Positions 35,612 through 44,672 of a stretch of 64,000 nt of DNA are shown one piece after another; the first letter of the stretch is position 1; each line of letters starts with the position of its first letter. Both the position numbers and the translations under genes were made by a program. Below the pieces are notes generated by a model. It saw only the letters and a list, made by a program, of their open reading frames with translations, did no database searches and was not told the DNA's origin. Origin of the DNA: Pseudomonas citronellolis (GTDB taxonomy: Bacteria; Pseudomonadota; Gammaproteobacteria; Pseudomonadales; Pseudomonadaceae); NCBI RefSeq assembly GCF_900112375.1, contig NZ_FOLS01000029.1, forward strand, positions 1 through 64,000. The letters are read 5' to 3'.

Positions 35612-36544
35612 ATGCAAACCGTTCTAGGAGCAACCGGCCAGATCGCCATGGAGTTGGCCCGAGAACTGCGCCGTACCTACACGGACGACATAAGGCTCGT
35701 CAGCCGTAAGCCCCTCAAAATCAACGACTCCGACGCTCTGGTGGCGGCCGATCTGCTTGATGCCGATCAGGCAGCCAAGGCGGTCAAGGGCAGCAGCATC
35801 GTCTACTTCACGGCTGGTCTACCGCCGGATACCCAACTGTGGGAAACGCAGTTCCCGGTGATGCTGCGCAACTCGCTCGATGCAGCGCGAGCGGCCAAGG
35901 CCAAGTTCGTCTATTTCGACAACACCTACATGTATCCGCAGGATGACCGCGTGCTGACCGAGAGCGCTCCGTTCGAGCCCGTCGGCCGCAAGGGCCGGGT
36001 GCGCGCGCAGATGGCATCCATGGTGCAGCAGGAGATGCAGCGAGGGGACATCCCGGTGGTGATTGGCCGTGCCCCTGAGTTCTATGGGCCCGGCAAGACG
36101 CAGAGCATCACCAACACCCTGGTCATCGACAACATCAGGGCCGGCAAGACGCCCCGCGTGCCCGTGCGGGACGATACCAAGCGCACGCTCATCTGGACCC
36201 CGGATGCAAGCCGGGCGCTGGCCGCCCTGGGGAACGCATCGGACACGTTCGGGCAGACCTGGCACCTGCCCTGCGACGACGACCGCCTCACCTACAAGCA
36301 ATTCGTCGCCCTGGCGTCCGAGATCTTTGGCCGGGAGCCTTCCTACAAGGTTCTCGGCAAATGGACACTGACGGCCGTTGGCCTGATATCCAAGCAGGTC
36401 CGTGAATTGCGGGAGCTGCTGCCGCGGTACGAGCACGACAACCTGTTCGACTCCTCTAAGTACAAGCAGCGTTTCCCCGATTTCAAGGTCACGACTTATC
36501 GCCAGGGGCTCACTCGGATCCTGGCCGACTCTGGCCGCAGTTAA
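35612..36544 (+). CDS. NAD(P)-dependent epimerase/reductase-like protein
   Basis: This 310-residue Rossmann-fold protein of the extended SDR type has the N-terminal VLGATGQIA nucleotide motif (residues 4-12), VYFTAGLPPD near residue 70 and VYFDNTYMYPQDD near 109. The Tyr of that last motif could be catalytic, but the YxxxK pair is not canonical. AAGGA lies upstream of the ATG. The substrate is unknown. It has a MerR-type promoter upstream and may be cotranscribed with the SDR gene at 36711. Confidence 0.78.
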   Translation: MQTVLGATGQIAMELARELRRTYTDDIRLVSRKPLKINDSDALVAADLLDADQAAKAVKGSSIVYFTAGLPPDTQLWETQFPVMLRNSLDAARAAKAKFVYFDNTYMYPQDDRVLTESAPFEPVGRKGRVRAQMASMVQQEMQRGDIPVVIGRAPEFYGPGKTQSITNTLVIDNIRAGKTPRVPVRDDTKRTLIWTPDASRALAALGNASDTFGQTWHLPCDDDRLTYKQFVALASEIFGREPSYKVLGKWTLTAVGLISKQVRELRELLPRYEHDNLFDSSKYKQRFPDFKVTTYRQGLTRILADSGRS

Positions 36545-36710
36545 GCCAGGAAAGACCGCCATGACTGCAGCCTCCTGCGCGTGGCCTCGAACGCAGTATT
36601 TCGGTGCGGCTCGCTAGCGCCAAAGACGGGATGTGCTCCATGTCTATAGGGGAAAGGTGCAGAGCACCAGGGCTCACTATCCTCCCCCCTTTTCTCCATG
36701 AGGGAATCAA

Positions 36711-37463
36711 ATGAACACCGACGCCAAGAACGTCGTTATAACCGGCGCCAGCTCTGGACTTGGGGCCGGTATGGCCAGGGGGTTCGCAGCGCGTGGCTAC
36801 AACCTGGCGCTGTGCGCGAGACGAGTCGATCGGCTTGAGGATCTACGGCGAGAATTGATCGCACGCTACGATGTCAGGATTGAATTGCGTGCTCTGGACG
36901 TGAACAACCATGCCGATGTCTTTCAAGTCTTCCGAGAGTTTCAACAACTCTTTGGGCACATCGATCGCATCGTCGTGAATGCGGGAGTCGGTGAGGGGCG
37001 TCGCATTGGAACGGGGCACTTCGACATCAACCGGCGGACTGCCGAAACCAACTTCATTGCGGCACTGGCTCAATGCGAGGCGGCTGTAGAAATCTTTCGC
37101 CAACAGAACTTCGGCCACCTGGTCAATATATCCTCCATGAGCGCAGTGCGAGGGCTTCCCAAGCATCTGACCACCTATGCCGCGAGCAAGGCCGCCCTCG
37201 CCCACCTGACCGAAGGCATCCGCGCAGAGCTGCTTTCGACACCCATCCGCGTCAGCGCGATCTTCCCTGGCTACATTCGCACCGAGCTCAATGCGGGCGC
37301 AAAGCGGCTACCCTTCGAGGTCGACGAAGAAACCGGATGTCGAGCCTTGGTGGCCGCTATCGAGCGAAAGCCCGCAACAGCCTATGTTCCTGCATGGCCA
37401 TGGGCATTTCTTGGGGTTTTCATGCGGTTTCTTCCCCTGCGCTGGATAGTGAAGCTCAATTGA
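36711..37463 (+). CDS. Short-chain dehydrogenase/reductase
   Basis: This 250-residue classical SDR has GASSGLGAGMA (residues 13-23), VNAGVG near residue 91, a catalytic Ser in NISSMSA and YAASK (about residues 156-160). The C-terminus is hydrophobic (FLGVFMRFLPLRWIV), so membrane contact is possible. It lies 166 bases after the epimerase-like gene and converges on the saccharopine-dehydrogenase-like gene. Its own upstream region shows no MerR-type promoter. The substrate is unknown. Confidence 0.85.
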   Translation: MNTDAKNVVITGASSGLGAGMARGFAARGYNLALCARRVDRLEDLRRELIARYDVRIELRALDVNNHADVFQVFREFQQLFGHIDRIVVNAGVGEGRRIGTGHFDINRRTAETNFIAALAQCEAAVEIFRQQNFGHLVNISSMSAVRGLPKHLTTYAASKAALAHLTEGIRAELLSTPIRVSAIFPGYIRTELNAGAKRLPFEVDEETGCRALVAAIERKPATAYVPAWPWAFLGVFMRFLPLRWIVKLN

Positions 37464-37492
37464 TTCGAGCGACGTAACGGAACTTGAACGCA

Positions 37493-38572
37493 CTAATCAA
37501 TCCGCAGGGGACCTGACTCCGGCAGCCGGCTCACCAGGTCGGCACCGACCAGCTTCGCCGGCGTGTAAGCGCCGCCGGCGGGTTGATGCGTCATCAGGTA
37601 TTCGACCACCGTCAGCGAGCCGGTGATGGTCAGGCTGTAGCCGTTCGCCGTGCGGATGCGCGCAGTTTTCCTTTCACCCCGTGCATTGATGGCCTCGCCC
37701 CAGACGAAGGTGGGCTGCAGTGCGCGTTTTTCCTCGCTGGGGCCCTTCACCGTCCTGGCGATGCGCGCCTTGATCAGCCTTTGCACCCAGCCTATTCCCA
37801 GCAACGGCCGGATATAGTTGGCGCGCCTGGCGCTGGCGATCATGCGCGGTGAGCCGGGAATGAACACTTCGATATTGGGGATGCCGGTGGTGTGGTAGGC
37901 GGTGGATACGTCGCCCCAGGGGATCGTCATCGCCTCCTTCTCGCCGTCGCCGAAATCGATCCGGCGCACCTTGTAGGCCAGCGGCACGCTGACTATCCGG
38001 CCGTCGCGGCGCACCTTGCCGCCCTGCGCCAGGCCTTCGACCGAGGTCTTGGCAGTGCCGGGCGAGAAGCCCGAGCGCGAATCGAACCCCAGCGCCAGAT
38101 GCGTGGCGTCGGGCAGCGCCGCCTTCAGCGCAGCGGCAACGCAGTCCGTCGGGATGACGTCGAAGCCCACGCCGGGGCAAAGCACCACACCGGCTTGCTG
38201 CGCACGGCCATTCAACGACTGCGCCAGCTCGAACACGGCGATCTCGCCGGTAATATCCAGGTAGTGCGCGCCAGCGCGCAAACAGGCTTCCATCATGGGC
38301 GCGGCGGTGGCCGAGAACGGGCCCGCACAGTTCAGCACCAGCGAGTGCCCCTGGATCTGCCCGGCCAGCGCTGGGGCATCGTCAAGCCCGAACGCACGGG
38401 CCTGCAGACCAAGCTCGCGTGCCAGCGCCTCGACACGTTCCCGGCTCCGGCCGGCCAGCACCGGCTTGAGCCCTCGCCGAGCGGCCTCGCGGGCAATCAG
38501 CTCCCCGGTGTACCCATTCGCACCGTAGATCATCCAGCGCATCGCTGCAGGCATACTGTTTTGCGCACTCAT
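37493..38572 (-). CDS. Saccharopine-dehydrogenase-like NAD(P)-binding protein
   Basis: This 359-residue protein starts with MIYGANGYTGELIAREAARRG, the Rossmann motif of the saccharopine-dehydrogenase-like / trans-acting enoyl-reductase family, followed by VLAGRSRERVEALA and LNCAGPFSATAAPMMEACL. Family members reduce varied carbonyl or enoyl substrates; real saccharopine dehydrogenase activity is unlikely. A MerR-type promoter on the same strand lies about 110 bases upstream, back to back with the one for the PfpI-like gene. AGGAACG precedes the ATG. Confidence 0.8.
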   Translation of the reverse strand: MSAQNSMPAAMRWMIYGANGYTGELIAREAARRGLKPVLAGRSRERVEALARELGLQARAFGLDDAPALAGQIQGHSLVLNCAGPFSATAAPMMEACLRAGAHYLDITGEIAVFELAQSLNGRAQQAGVVLCPGVGFDVIPTDCVAAALKAALPDATHLALGFDSRSGFSPGTAKTSVEGLAQGGKVRRDGRIVSVPLAYKVRRIDFGDGEKEAMTIPWGDVSTAYHTTGIPNIEVFIPGSPRMIASARRANYIRPLLGIGWVQRLIKARIARTVKGPSEEKRALQPTFVWGEAINARGERKTARIRTANGYSLTITGSLTVVEYLMTHQPAGGAYTPAKLVGADLVSRLPESGPLRID

Positions 38573-38679
38573 GACATCGTTCCTGATTCGTTAATGTTCC
38601 AGAGCCTAAATGACCTGCCCATGGGACAGGGGCAACTCGACGAGCACCGTCATCGAGGGCCGGGATTGGCGCCTGCAAC

Positions 38680-38710
38680 ACCGTAACCTTGAAGTAAACT
38701 TCAATGTCAA
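38680..38710 (-). promoter_or_regulatory. MerR-type promoter/operator B (19-bp spacer)
   Basis: Minus strand: TTGACA (38710-38705), a 19-base spacer containing the perfect dyad TTGAAGT-TT-ACTTCAA, and TACGGT (38685-38680). It serves the saccharopine-dehydrogenase-like gene. Confidence 0.7.
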
Positions 38711-38770
38711 GCCAGGTCCCTCCCATACCCCACCCATCCACTCGGAGGATTGGATAGCGCCCGGACAGGC

Positions 38771-38801
38771 TTGACCTTCAATCGAGGTTGAAGGTGAACA
38801 T
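38771..38801 (+). promoter_or_regulatory. MerR-type promoter/operator C (19-bp spacer)
   Basis: TTGACC (38771-38776), a 19-base spacer, then a weak GAACAT -10. The perfect dyad ACCTTCAA-TCGAGG-TTGAAGGT covers the spacer. It lies 40 bases before the PfpI-like gene. Confidence 0.6.
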
Positions 38802-38841
38802 GCTTGCGCGCTGTTGAAAGCGAGCATTGAAGGAATTGAGG

Positions 38842-39645
38842 ATGAGGCTGAAGACTATTTTTTCCGTTGCTGTGGCGGCTCTGGCCGGAATGTTTGTTTC
38901 ATTGAGCAATGCGGAGCCAACCCCGGCTGGCGCAGTGACAGACAATCGACAAATCCTCGTGATCGTTACCAATCACTCCCGCTATCCGTCCAGGGCCGAC
39001 ACAACGGGACTTTGGCTGACCGAGCTGACGCATTTCACCGATGTCGTCGAAGCCGCGGGCTACTCCACCGTGTTTGCCAGCCCCAAAGGCGGCAAGACTC
39101 CGCTGGACGAACGCAGCATGGGGTGGCTGTACATGGATGAGTCGGCCCGGCAGCACATGAAGTCGCCGGCATTTCGCTTGCGCCTCGCCAACACGGTGCC
39201 GGTCGCCAATGTCGACCCGAGCCGGTTCAGTGCCATCTATTTCACGGGTGGCCATGGTGTCATGTGGGACTTCCCGGACAATCCGGACCTTCAGCGCGCC
39301 GCCGAAAAAATCTATGCCCAGGGAGGCGTCGTTGCAGCGGTCTGCCACGGCGTGGCCGGGTTGGTGGGTGTAAAGGACGACAAGGGAAACATTCTGATCA
39401 AGGACAGGACCGTCACCGGCTTCTCCAATCGCGAGGAACTACTGTCGGGAATGAGGAGCCAGGTGCCGTTCTTCCTCGAAGACCGGCTCGTCGCTCAGGG
39501 CGCTCGGTATCGAAAAGCCTGGCTGCCTTTCACGTCCTACGTGGTAACGGACGGCAGGCTGGTTACCGGCCAGAATCCTCAGTCAGCAGAGGCGGTGGCA
39601 AAAGCGGTGGTCACTCTCCTCACCAGCCGGCAGATGAAACACTGA
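38842..39645 (+). CDS. Exported DJ-1/PfpI (type 1 glutamine amidotransferase-like) protein
   Basis: This 267-residue protein of the DJ-1/PfpI superfamily has the nucleophile elbow AAVCHGVAGL (Cys near residue 175), GGHGVMWD near residue 143 and a late SNREE stretch, as in Hsp31/glyoxalase-III-like members. Unusually it begins with a clear signal peptide (FSVAVAALAGMFVSLSNA), so it should act in the periplasm. The ATG at 38842 is chosen over a TTG at 38827 because AAGGAA is properly spaced. A MerR-type promoter precedes it. Confidence 0.82.
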   Translation: MRLKTIFSVAVAALAGMFVSLSNAEPTPAGAVTDNRQILVIVTNHSRYPSRADTTGLWLTELTHFTDVVEAAGYSTVFASPKGGKTPLDERSMGWLYMDESARQHMKSPAFRLRLANTVPVANVDPSRFSAIYFTGGHGVMWDFPDNPDLQRAAEKIYAQGGVVAAVCHGVAGLVGVKDDKGNILIKDRTVTGFSNREELLSGMRSQVPFFLEDRLVAQGARYRKAWLPFTSYVVTDGRLVTGQNPQSAEAVAKAVVTLLTSRQMKH

Positions 39646-40606
39646 TGCAAGTCCGCTGCGCTCTGGATCGGTAGGTCCAGAGCGCAGCGCAACTATGCGA
39701 GCAGCGGAGCTTGGGTGCCACCCTCCCCAGAACGGACACCAAGAACTCAGCCTGGATGTCCAGGTTCCTGCTCAGGTGCGGCTCCAGATAGGGTTCGAAA
39801 TGGTTGCTGTCGAGGGTGACGACCGTCACATTCGGGTTGCCGGCATTTCGTACCGACTGCTCATCGAATGGCGCGATCGTATCGCGGCTGCCGCCAATGA
39901 CCAGGGTGCGGGAGGCTATCCGGCGCATCGAGTCGATTGGACGATATCCCAGCATGGTCAGGACAGAGCGTGCGGCGATGTAGTTCGGTGCGCCCGGGCC
40001 GTACAGCTCGGCACTCGCCGCCTTGGCGCCGGCGGCTCCATCTCGCGTCATGGTAGCGAAGCCACCTTCATCGGCCACGATGGGTATGTACAGTGGATTC
40101 CCTCCCCTGAAGACATCCCGCACCGCGTGCAACAGGATGCGAATTCGTGAGCGCAATGGGGTACGGCGGGACGCAGCCTTGCCATCGAGCATGGGCACTT
40201 GAGCAATGATTCCTTTCAGCTCGGGATGTCGCTCCCCTACGGTGAAAGCGATGCCTGCACCCAGGGATGACCCCCACAGGAAGATCGAGTCGCAAGCCAC
40301 TTCTGGCTGAAGGGACAGGTGCTGAAGAGCGGCTTCTGCATCCGCGATGCGGTCGGGGACCGAAATCACATGCCGCGGCTCCCCCGAGCTTTCCCCCCAG
40401 CAGCGGAAATCAAAGGTCATCACGGCACACCCCAATTGCAGGAATCGGTCTCGGAACGGCGGTAGGAAAGAAGTCTGCACGCCACCCCAGCCATACATCA
40501 GCAGGATGGCAGGAACCTTGTTGGAACGACTGGCGCCGTCAGGGAGATAGACCGTTGCAGCGCAGCGCTCTCCCTGGCTGATGAAGCTGCTTTTTCTCAT
40601 GCTCAT
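39620..40606 (-). CDS. Alpha/beta hydrolase (dienelactone hydrolase / peptidase S9-like)
   Basis: This 328-residue alpha/beta hydrolase has GWGG after strand 3, the nucleophile elbow GSSLGAGIAF (about residue 113), a likely acid in GGSRDTIAP and a likely His in DSNHFEPY. The start at MSMRKSSF is preferred over a longer one at 40654 by domain alignment; its ribosome site is weak. Its 3' end overlaps the PfpI-like gene tail to tail by 26 bases. It follows the acetoacetate-decarboxylase-like gene on the same strand after 165 bases and may share its promoter. Confidence 0.8.
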   Translation of the reverse strand: MSMRKSSFISQGERCAATVYLPDGASRSNKVPAILLMYGWGGVQTSFLPPFRDRFLQLGCAVMTFDFRCWGESSGEPRHVISVPDRIADAEAALQHLSLQPEVACDSIFLWGSSLGAGIAFTVGERHPELKGIIAQVPMLDGKAASRRTPLRSRIRILLHAVRDVFRGGNPLYIPIVADEGGFATMTRDGAAGAKAASAELYGPGAPNYIAARSVLTMLGYRPIDSMRRIASRTLVIGGSRDTIAPFDEQSVRNAGNPNVTVVTLDSNHFEPYLEPHLSRNLDIQAEFLVSVLGRVAPKLRCSHSCAALWTYRSRAQRTCISVSSAGW

Positions 40607-40771
40607 GGAGTGAGGACCTTGGAGGGGGGGGGATTGCGGGACCGCCAACATCACACCGGGCAGGACTCCCCTGCCCTGCTCCAGCGCCAGTTGCTACCTG
40701 GCGCCACGACACAGGCGACAGCCAAGACCTGGTCGACCTGCAAGTGATATCTGCGGCATTCATCCGCCGCT

Positions 40772-41677
40772 TTAGTCGAAAACCTTCAGCGCGGTTGGCA
40801 GGTTCAGTACGATCTGCGCGTCCTTGACCACATCCAGGCGCAGCACCTTGGTAGCTCCCAACCCATCGAGCAGTTGGCTCAGCGGACCGCCGTTGCGCAC
40901 CAGATTCACCTCCTTCGGCAGCAGGCGCTGGGCGAAGGACAGAGTGTTGGTCTGCACCTGCGTCTGATGCCACTGGCCGTCGACCAGGTGCACCATGGTC
41001 GTGGTTCCCATGCGCGACTGTGGCTGAACGTTCTGTAGAGCCGGAAGAGGCGCGTTCAGGGACAGGTCCGGCAGCCCCTTGGGCCCTGCTATGCGGGCGG
41101 TCACATCAGTGCCGATGTTCATCTCGATATCTGCACGCCACTTGGGCAGTTGGTAACCGTGCACGCCGCGCACCCTGGCGATCTCGGTGGTCACGGGCAA
41201 TGCCAGTACATGCGCGACGAAGCTGCGTCGCCGAATGGAATCGAGCAGCTCCAGGGCATGGGGCTTCCGGCTACCGGGCCGGCGAATGACGATGGCGACG
41301 GATACTTCGTCGTAGGGATCGTTATCGCAAACCGAGTACGAGAAGAAGGTCAGCGCCACCAGGCCGTAGCCGGGCAACGCGCGGAGCGGCTCCAGCGGCA
41401 TCGGCAGGGTCGCCTTCAGCCGGTCGATGGGCGCGAGAAAAAGCAGCTGGATGCTGCTTGAGCGGTAATAGAAATTCGGGGCCCACGTCGGCCCGACCCT
41501 GGAGGCGACCAGTTGCTTAGGGATTCTACGGAAGAAATCGATGTTGCCGGCTGCCGGGTCGCGCGCGACCTCGTCGAGGTTCGGGTTCATTCGGTAGCGG
41601 TCGTAGTAGCCACCGGCAAGTACCTCGACCTTCTGCGATCCGAATTCGACTTCAGTGAAGCGCCTGCTCATGTTCAT
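40772..41677 (-). CDS. Acetoacetate decarboxylase-family protein
   Basis: This 301-residue protein resembles the acetoacetate decarboxylase domain: GYYDRYRMNP near the N-terminus, LFLAPIDRLKATLPMPLEPLRALPGYGLVALTFF folded as in the family, and RVRGVHGYQLPKWRADIEM in the active-site region. The family includes lactone and keto-acid enzymes with diverged chemistry, so decarboxylation is not certain. GAGGAAGG precedes the double ATG. A MerR-type promoter lies about 70 bases upstream on the same strand. Confidence 0.72.
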   Translation of the reverse strand: MNMSRRFTEVEFGSQKVEVLAGGYYDRYRMNPNLDEVARDPAAGNIDFFRRIPKQLVASRVGPTWAPNFYYRSSSIQLLFLAPIDRLKATLPMPLEPLRALPGYGLVALTFFSYSVCDNDPYDEVSVAIVIRRPGSRKPHALELLDSIRRRSFVAHVLALPVTTEIARVRGVHGYQLPKWRADIEMNIGTDVTARIAGPKGLPDLSLNAPLPALQNVQPQSRMGTTTMVHLVDGQWHQTQVQTNTLSFAQRLLPKEVNLVRNGGPLSQLLDGLGATKVLRLDVVKDAQIVLNLPTALKVFD

Positions 41678-41743
41678 TGACCTTCCTCGATGATTGCCTT
41701 GGCAGATGGTTCGGGTGCCGGGCCACACAGGCCTGCCGCAATC

Positions 41744-41774
41744 ACTCTAAGGTTCAACCAAGCTTCAAGGTCAA
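41744..41774 (-). promoter_or_regulatory. MerR-type promoter/operator D (19-bp spacer)
   Basis: Minus strand: TTGACC (41774-41769), a 19-base spacer with TTGAAG and TTGAAC half-sites, and TAGAGT (41749-41744). It serves the acetoacetate-decarboxylase-like gene. Confidence 0.65.
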
Positions 41775-42009
41775 GGGAGCCTGGCCTTATTGCCTGCATT
41801 CACACGGCTTATCGAGCCCGCGCGCCGGAGCCGTTGAACGCCTTTCCCCCGCCCACCTGAAGGCACGCGAGGGGTAAACATGAATACATTCCTGGGTTCC
41901 AGCGCGCGCTTTATGCGCCCAAACCGCTGAGCTGCCTGATCGCTGGTCGGCCCGACAAGCCGTTTCGATGGAAGCCAGGCAGCATGCCCGGCTTTTCCGG
42001 GGCCGGGGC

Positions 42010-42471
42010 TCATTCGACGGAAGCGCTACGGCCCTTGGTCTGTTTGCGGGGCCGCATTGTCACACTGCCCTCTTGGCGCAGACGCTCCAGCACCCGCTGG
42101 GTATTGTCTGCGCACTGCATCCCTTCCGGCTTGCTCTCGATGCCCTCGATGGCCACCAGCAGCTGTGCCTTGTTCTGCTCCAGGCGCTTCTGCAGCACCT
42201 CGATCTCGCCCACCTTGCGCCTGAGGCCCTCCAGCAGCTCGCCATGCTGCCAGCCACTGGCGTTCAGCGGAAGCAAGGGGCGGATCTCCTCCAGCGAGAA
42301 GCCCGCGCTCTGGGCGCCAGTGATGATCTCCAGGATCACCAGCGTCTCCGGCGCGTAGTCGCGGTAGCCATTGGCCTTGCGCTCCACCGAGTTGATCAGG
42401 CCACTGGCCTCGTAGAAGCGAATGCGCGAAGGCGCCAGCCCACTGAGCTTCGCCAGCTCTCCAATTCTCAT
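42010..42471 (-). CDS. MerR-family transcriptional regulator
   Basis: This 153-residue regulator has a MerR winged helix ([21 protein letters not shown], then [17 protein letters not shown]), a segment typical of the family ([12 protein letters not shown]), and a long coiled coil ([19 protein letters not shown]). No cluster of conserved cysteines is visible, so metal sensing is not supported; a small-molecule effector is more likely. It is divergent from the alpha/beta hydrolase gene at 42606, and the shared gap carries a MerR-type promoter. Four similar sites nearby suggest that it runs a local regulon. Confidence 0.88.
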   Translation of the reverse strand: MRIGELAKLSGLAPSRIRFYEASGLINSVERKANGYRDYAPETLVILEIITGAQSAGFSLEEIRPLLPLNASGWQHGELLEGLRRKVGEIEVLQKRLEQNKAQLLVAIEGIESKPEGMQCADNTQRVLERLRQEGSVTMRPRKQTKGRSASVE

Positions 42472-42492
42472 GCAGCACCCTCGAAAAAAGCG

Positions 42493-42523
42493 TTGACCTT
42501 AAAGCTTACTTTAAACCTACAGT
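42493..42523 (+). promoter_or_regulatory. MerR-type promoter/operator E (19-bp spacer)
   Basis: TTGACC (42493-42498), a 19-base spacer containing TTAAAG and CTTTAA half-sites, and TACAGT (42518-42523). It lies between the merR gene and the hydrolase gene, 22 bases from the regulator's start. Confidence 0.7.
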
Positions 42524-42605
42524 GATTGGACGGCCAAGCGATGGGGCGTTCACGCGGTGTCGCATCGTTGGTCGCCGAACTCCACCTCACACAGGAGATG
42601 CGAAC

Positions 42606-43436
42606 ATGGGATACGTCACCACGAAGGACGGGGTTGAAATCTTCTACAAAGACTGGGGCCCGCGGGACGCCCAGGTAATCCACTTCCACCATGGTTGGCC
42701 GCTCAGTGCCGACGATTGGGATGCCCAGATGCTCTTCTTCCTGGCCAACGGCTTCCGCGTCGTCGCCCACGACCGCCGCGGGCACGGGCGTTCGAGCCAA
42801 GTGTGGGACGGCCACGACATGGATCACTACGCCGACGATGTCGCTGCGGTGGTCAATCATCTTGGCACCCAGGGCGCGGTTCACGTCGGCCACTCCACCG
42901 GCGGCGGCGAAGTCGTCCACTACATCGCCCGCCATGGCGAGGACCGTGTTTCCAAGGCCGCCATCATCAGCGCCGTCCCGCCGCTGATGGTGAAGACCGA
43001 CAGCAATCCTGGCGGCCTGCCCAAGCAGGTATTCGACGACCTGCAGGCCCAGCTCGCGGCCAACCGCGCGCAGTTCTACTACGACGTGCCCGCAGGCCCC
43101 TTCTACGGCTACAACCGCCCAGGCGCGAAGCCCTCGGAAGGCATCATCTGGAACTGGTGGCGCCAGGGCATGATGGGCTGCGCCAAGGCCCACTACGACG
43201 GCATAGTCGCGTTCTCGCAGACGGACTTCACCGAGGACCTGAAGAAAATCACCATCCCGGTCCTGGTGATGCATGGTGACGACGACCAGATCGTCCCCTA
43301 TGAGGATTCGGGCCTGCTCTCGGCGAAGCTGCTCCGGAACAGCACGCTGAAGACCTACTCCGGCTTCCCCCACGGGATGCCGACCACCGAAGCCGATACG
43401 ATCAACGCCGACCTGCTTGCCTTCATACGCGGCTGA
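42606..43436 (+). CDS. Alpha/beta hydrolase (cofactor-free haloperoxidase/esterase type)
   Basis: This 276-residue protein matches non-haem chloroperoxidase-type esterases: [14 protein letters not shown] near the oxyanion hole, [10 protein letters not shown], the nucleophile GHSTGGGE (Ser near residue 99), acid in HGDDDQIVP and His in FPHGMPT. Such enzymes hydrolyse esters and can form peracids; true halogenation is doubtful. AGGAGA precedes the ATG. It is divergent from the MerR regulator, with the shared MerR-type promoter, and a strong terminator follows. Confidence 0.88.
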   Translation: MGYVTTKDGVEIFYKDWGPRDAQVIHFHHGWPLSADDWDAQMLFFLANGFRVVAHDRRGHGRSSQVWDGHDMDHYADDVAAVVNHLGTQGAVHVGHSTGGGEVVHYIARHGEDRVSKAAIISAVPPLMVKTDSNPGGLPKQVFDDLQAQLAANRAQFYYDVPAGPFYGYNRPGAKPSEGIIWNWWRQGMMGCAKAHYDGIVAFSQTDFTEDLKKITIPVLVMHGDDDQIVPYEDSGLLSAKLLRNSTLKTYSGFPHGMPTTEADTINADLLAFIRG

Positions 43437-43443
43437 CAAGCCC

Positions 43444-43479
43444 GGGAGCCAGGTGCACATATCCTGGCTCCCCTTCTTT
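43444..43479 (+). terminator. Rho-independent terminator after the hydrolase gene
   Basis: GGGAGCCAGG and CCTGGCTCCC pair perfectly over ten bases with a nine-base loop, followed by CTTCTTT, seven bases past the stop. Confidence 0.8.
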
Positions 43480-43580
43480 CCTGGCCGATCAGACCAGCGT
43501 CAGCTCCGCCCCCTCCCAACGACCCGTGGTCAGATCAGCCATTCCCACGCTGCGTCAATTCTTATACCGAGGTTCGCAAT

Positions 43581-44594
43581 ATGAACGCGCCCAACATTCC
43601 TTCCCATATGACAGCCATTGAGATCAGCCGCCCGGGAGGGCCGGATGTTCTGGTCCCGGTCCAGCGGCCCACTCCTCGTCCGAGTGAAAGGGAAGTGCTG
43701 ATCAAGGTGCATGCCGCCGGCGTGAATGGGCCTGACGTCCTCCAGCGCAAAGGTCTCTATGATCCGCCTCCTGGCGCCTCGGATATTCCCGGGCTGGAAA
43801 TATCCGGCGAAATCGTGGCGCTGGGCGCCGAGGTAAGAAATTTCGCCATCGGTGACAAGGTGATGGCCCTGGTTCCCGGTGGCGGCTACGCCCAGTACGC
43901 CGTTGCAGACGAGCGCACCACTCTCCATCTGCCCGAAGGCTTGAGTCTGGAAGAAGCGGCGGCCTTGCCGGAAACCTTCATGACCGTCTGGACCAACCTG
44001 TTCCAGAGAGGGCAGTTCAAGGCCGGGGAATCGGTGCTGATCCATGGCGGCGCTTCCGGAATCGGCACAACGGCCACCATGCTGGCCAGAGCTTTCGGTG
44101 CCTCGCAGATCTTCACCACGGTGAAGAACGAGGAACAGCAGGCCGCCAGCCGGTCTCTGGGCTCGGATCACCCCATCGACTACACCCGGCAGGATTTCGT
44201 GGAAGAGGTCATGCGCGAGACCGGGGGACGAGGCGTCGACGTGGTGGTCGACATCATCGGCGGGGACTACGTCGATCGAAACTTCCAGGCAGCGGCCATG
44301 AACGGCCGCATCGTTCAGATCGGGCTGATCAAAGGGCCCGCGGCCACCGTCAATTACTTCCAGATGCTGGTGAAGCGCCTGACACATATCGGCTCGACCC
44401 TGCGCTCCCGAACCCACGATGAGAAAAAGGCGATCATCGATGAGCTCGAGAGCCAGGTCTGGCCCCATGTACGCAAGGGGGAAGTCAAACCCCTGCTTTG
44501 CAAGACCTTCGGCCTCACGCAGGCTCGTGCGGCGCATGAAATGATGGACGCCAGTCAGCACATCGGGAAGATCATCCTGACCGTCGAGGCCTGA
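43581..44594 (+). CDS. NADPH:quinone oxidoreductase, PIG3/zeta-crystallin type
   Basis: This 337-residue medium-chain reductase has AAGVNGPDVLQRKGLYDPPPG near the N-terminus, GLEISGEIVALG, and the NADPH-binding HGGASGIGTTATMLARA (about residue 151). The zinc ligands of alcohol dehydrogenases are absent. The family reduces quinones by one or two electrons and also enones. It lies downstream of a terminator, so it probably has its own promoter, and no MerR-type site was found. Functionally it fits with the other reductases in this region. Confidence 0.88.
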   Translation: MNAPNIPSHMTAIEISRPGGPDVLVPVQRPTPRPSEREVLIKVHAAGVNGPDVLQRKGLYDPPPGASDIPGLEISGEIVALGAEVRNFAIGDKVMALVPGGGYAQYAVADERTTLHLPEGLSLEEAAALPETFMTVWTNLFQRGQFKAGESVLIHGGASGIGTTATMLARAFGASQIFTTVKNEEQQAASRSLGSDHPIDYTRQDFVEEVMRETGGRGVDVVVDIIGGDYVDRNFQAAAMNGRIVQIGLIKGPAATVNYFQMLVKRLTHIGSTLRSRTHDEKKAIIDELESQVWPHVRKGEVKPLLCKTFGLTQARAAHEMMDASQHIGKIILTVEA

Positions 44595-44633
44595 CGATCG
44601 CGGTCGGCTCGTTCCCCGTCATGATCCAGGCTC

Positions 44634-44667
44634 GCCTCCCTGCCACAGCTATTGCTGGCAGGGAGGC
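44634..44667. terminator. Bidirectional hairpin between quinone reductase and lvaD
   Basis: GCCTCCCTGCCA and TGGCAGGGAGGC pair over 12 bases around a ten-base loop, in the gap between convergent genes. No T-run is present on either side. Confidence 0.6.
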
Positions 44668-44672
44668 CTGCC

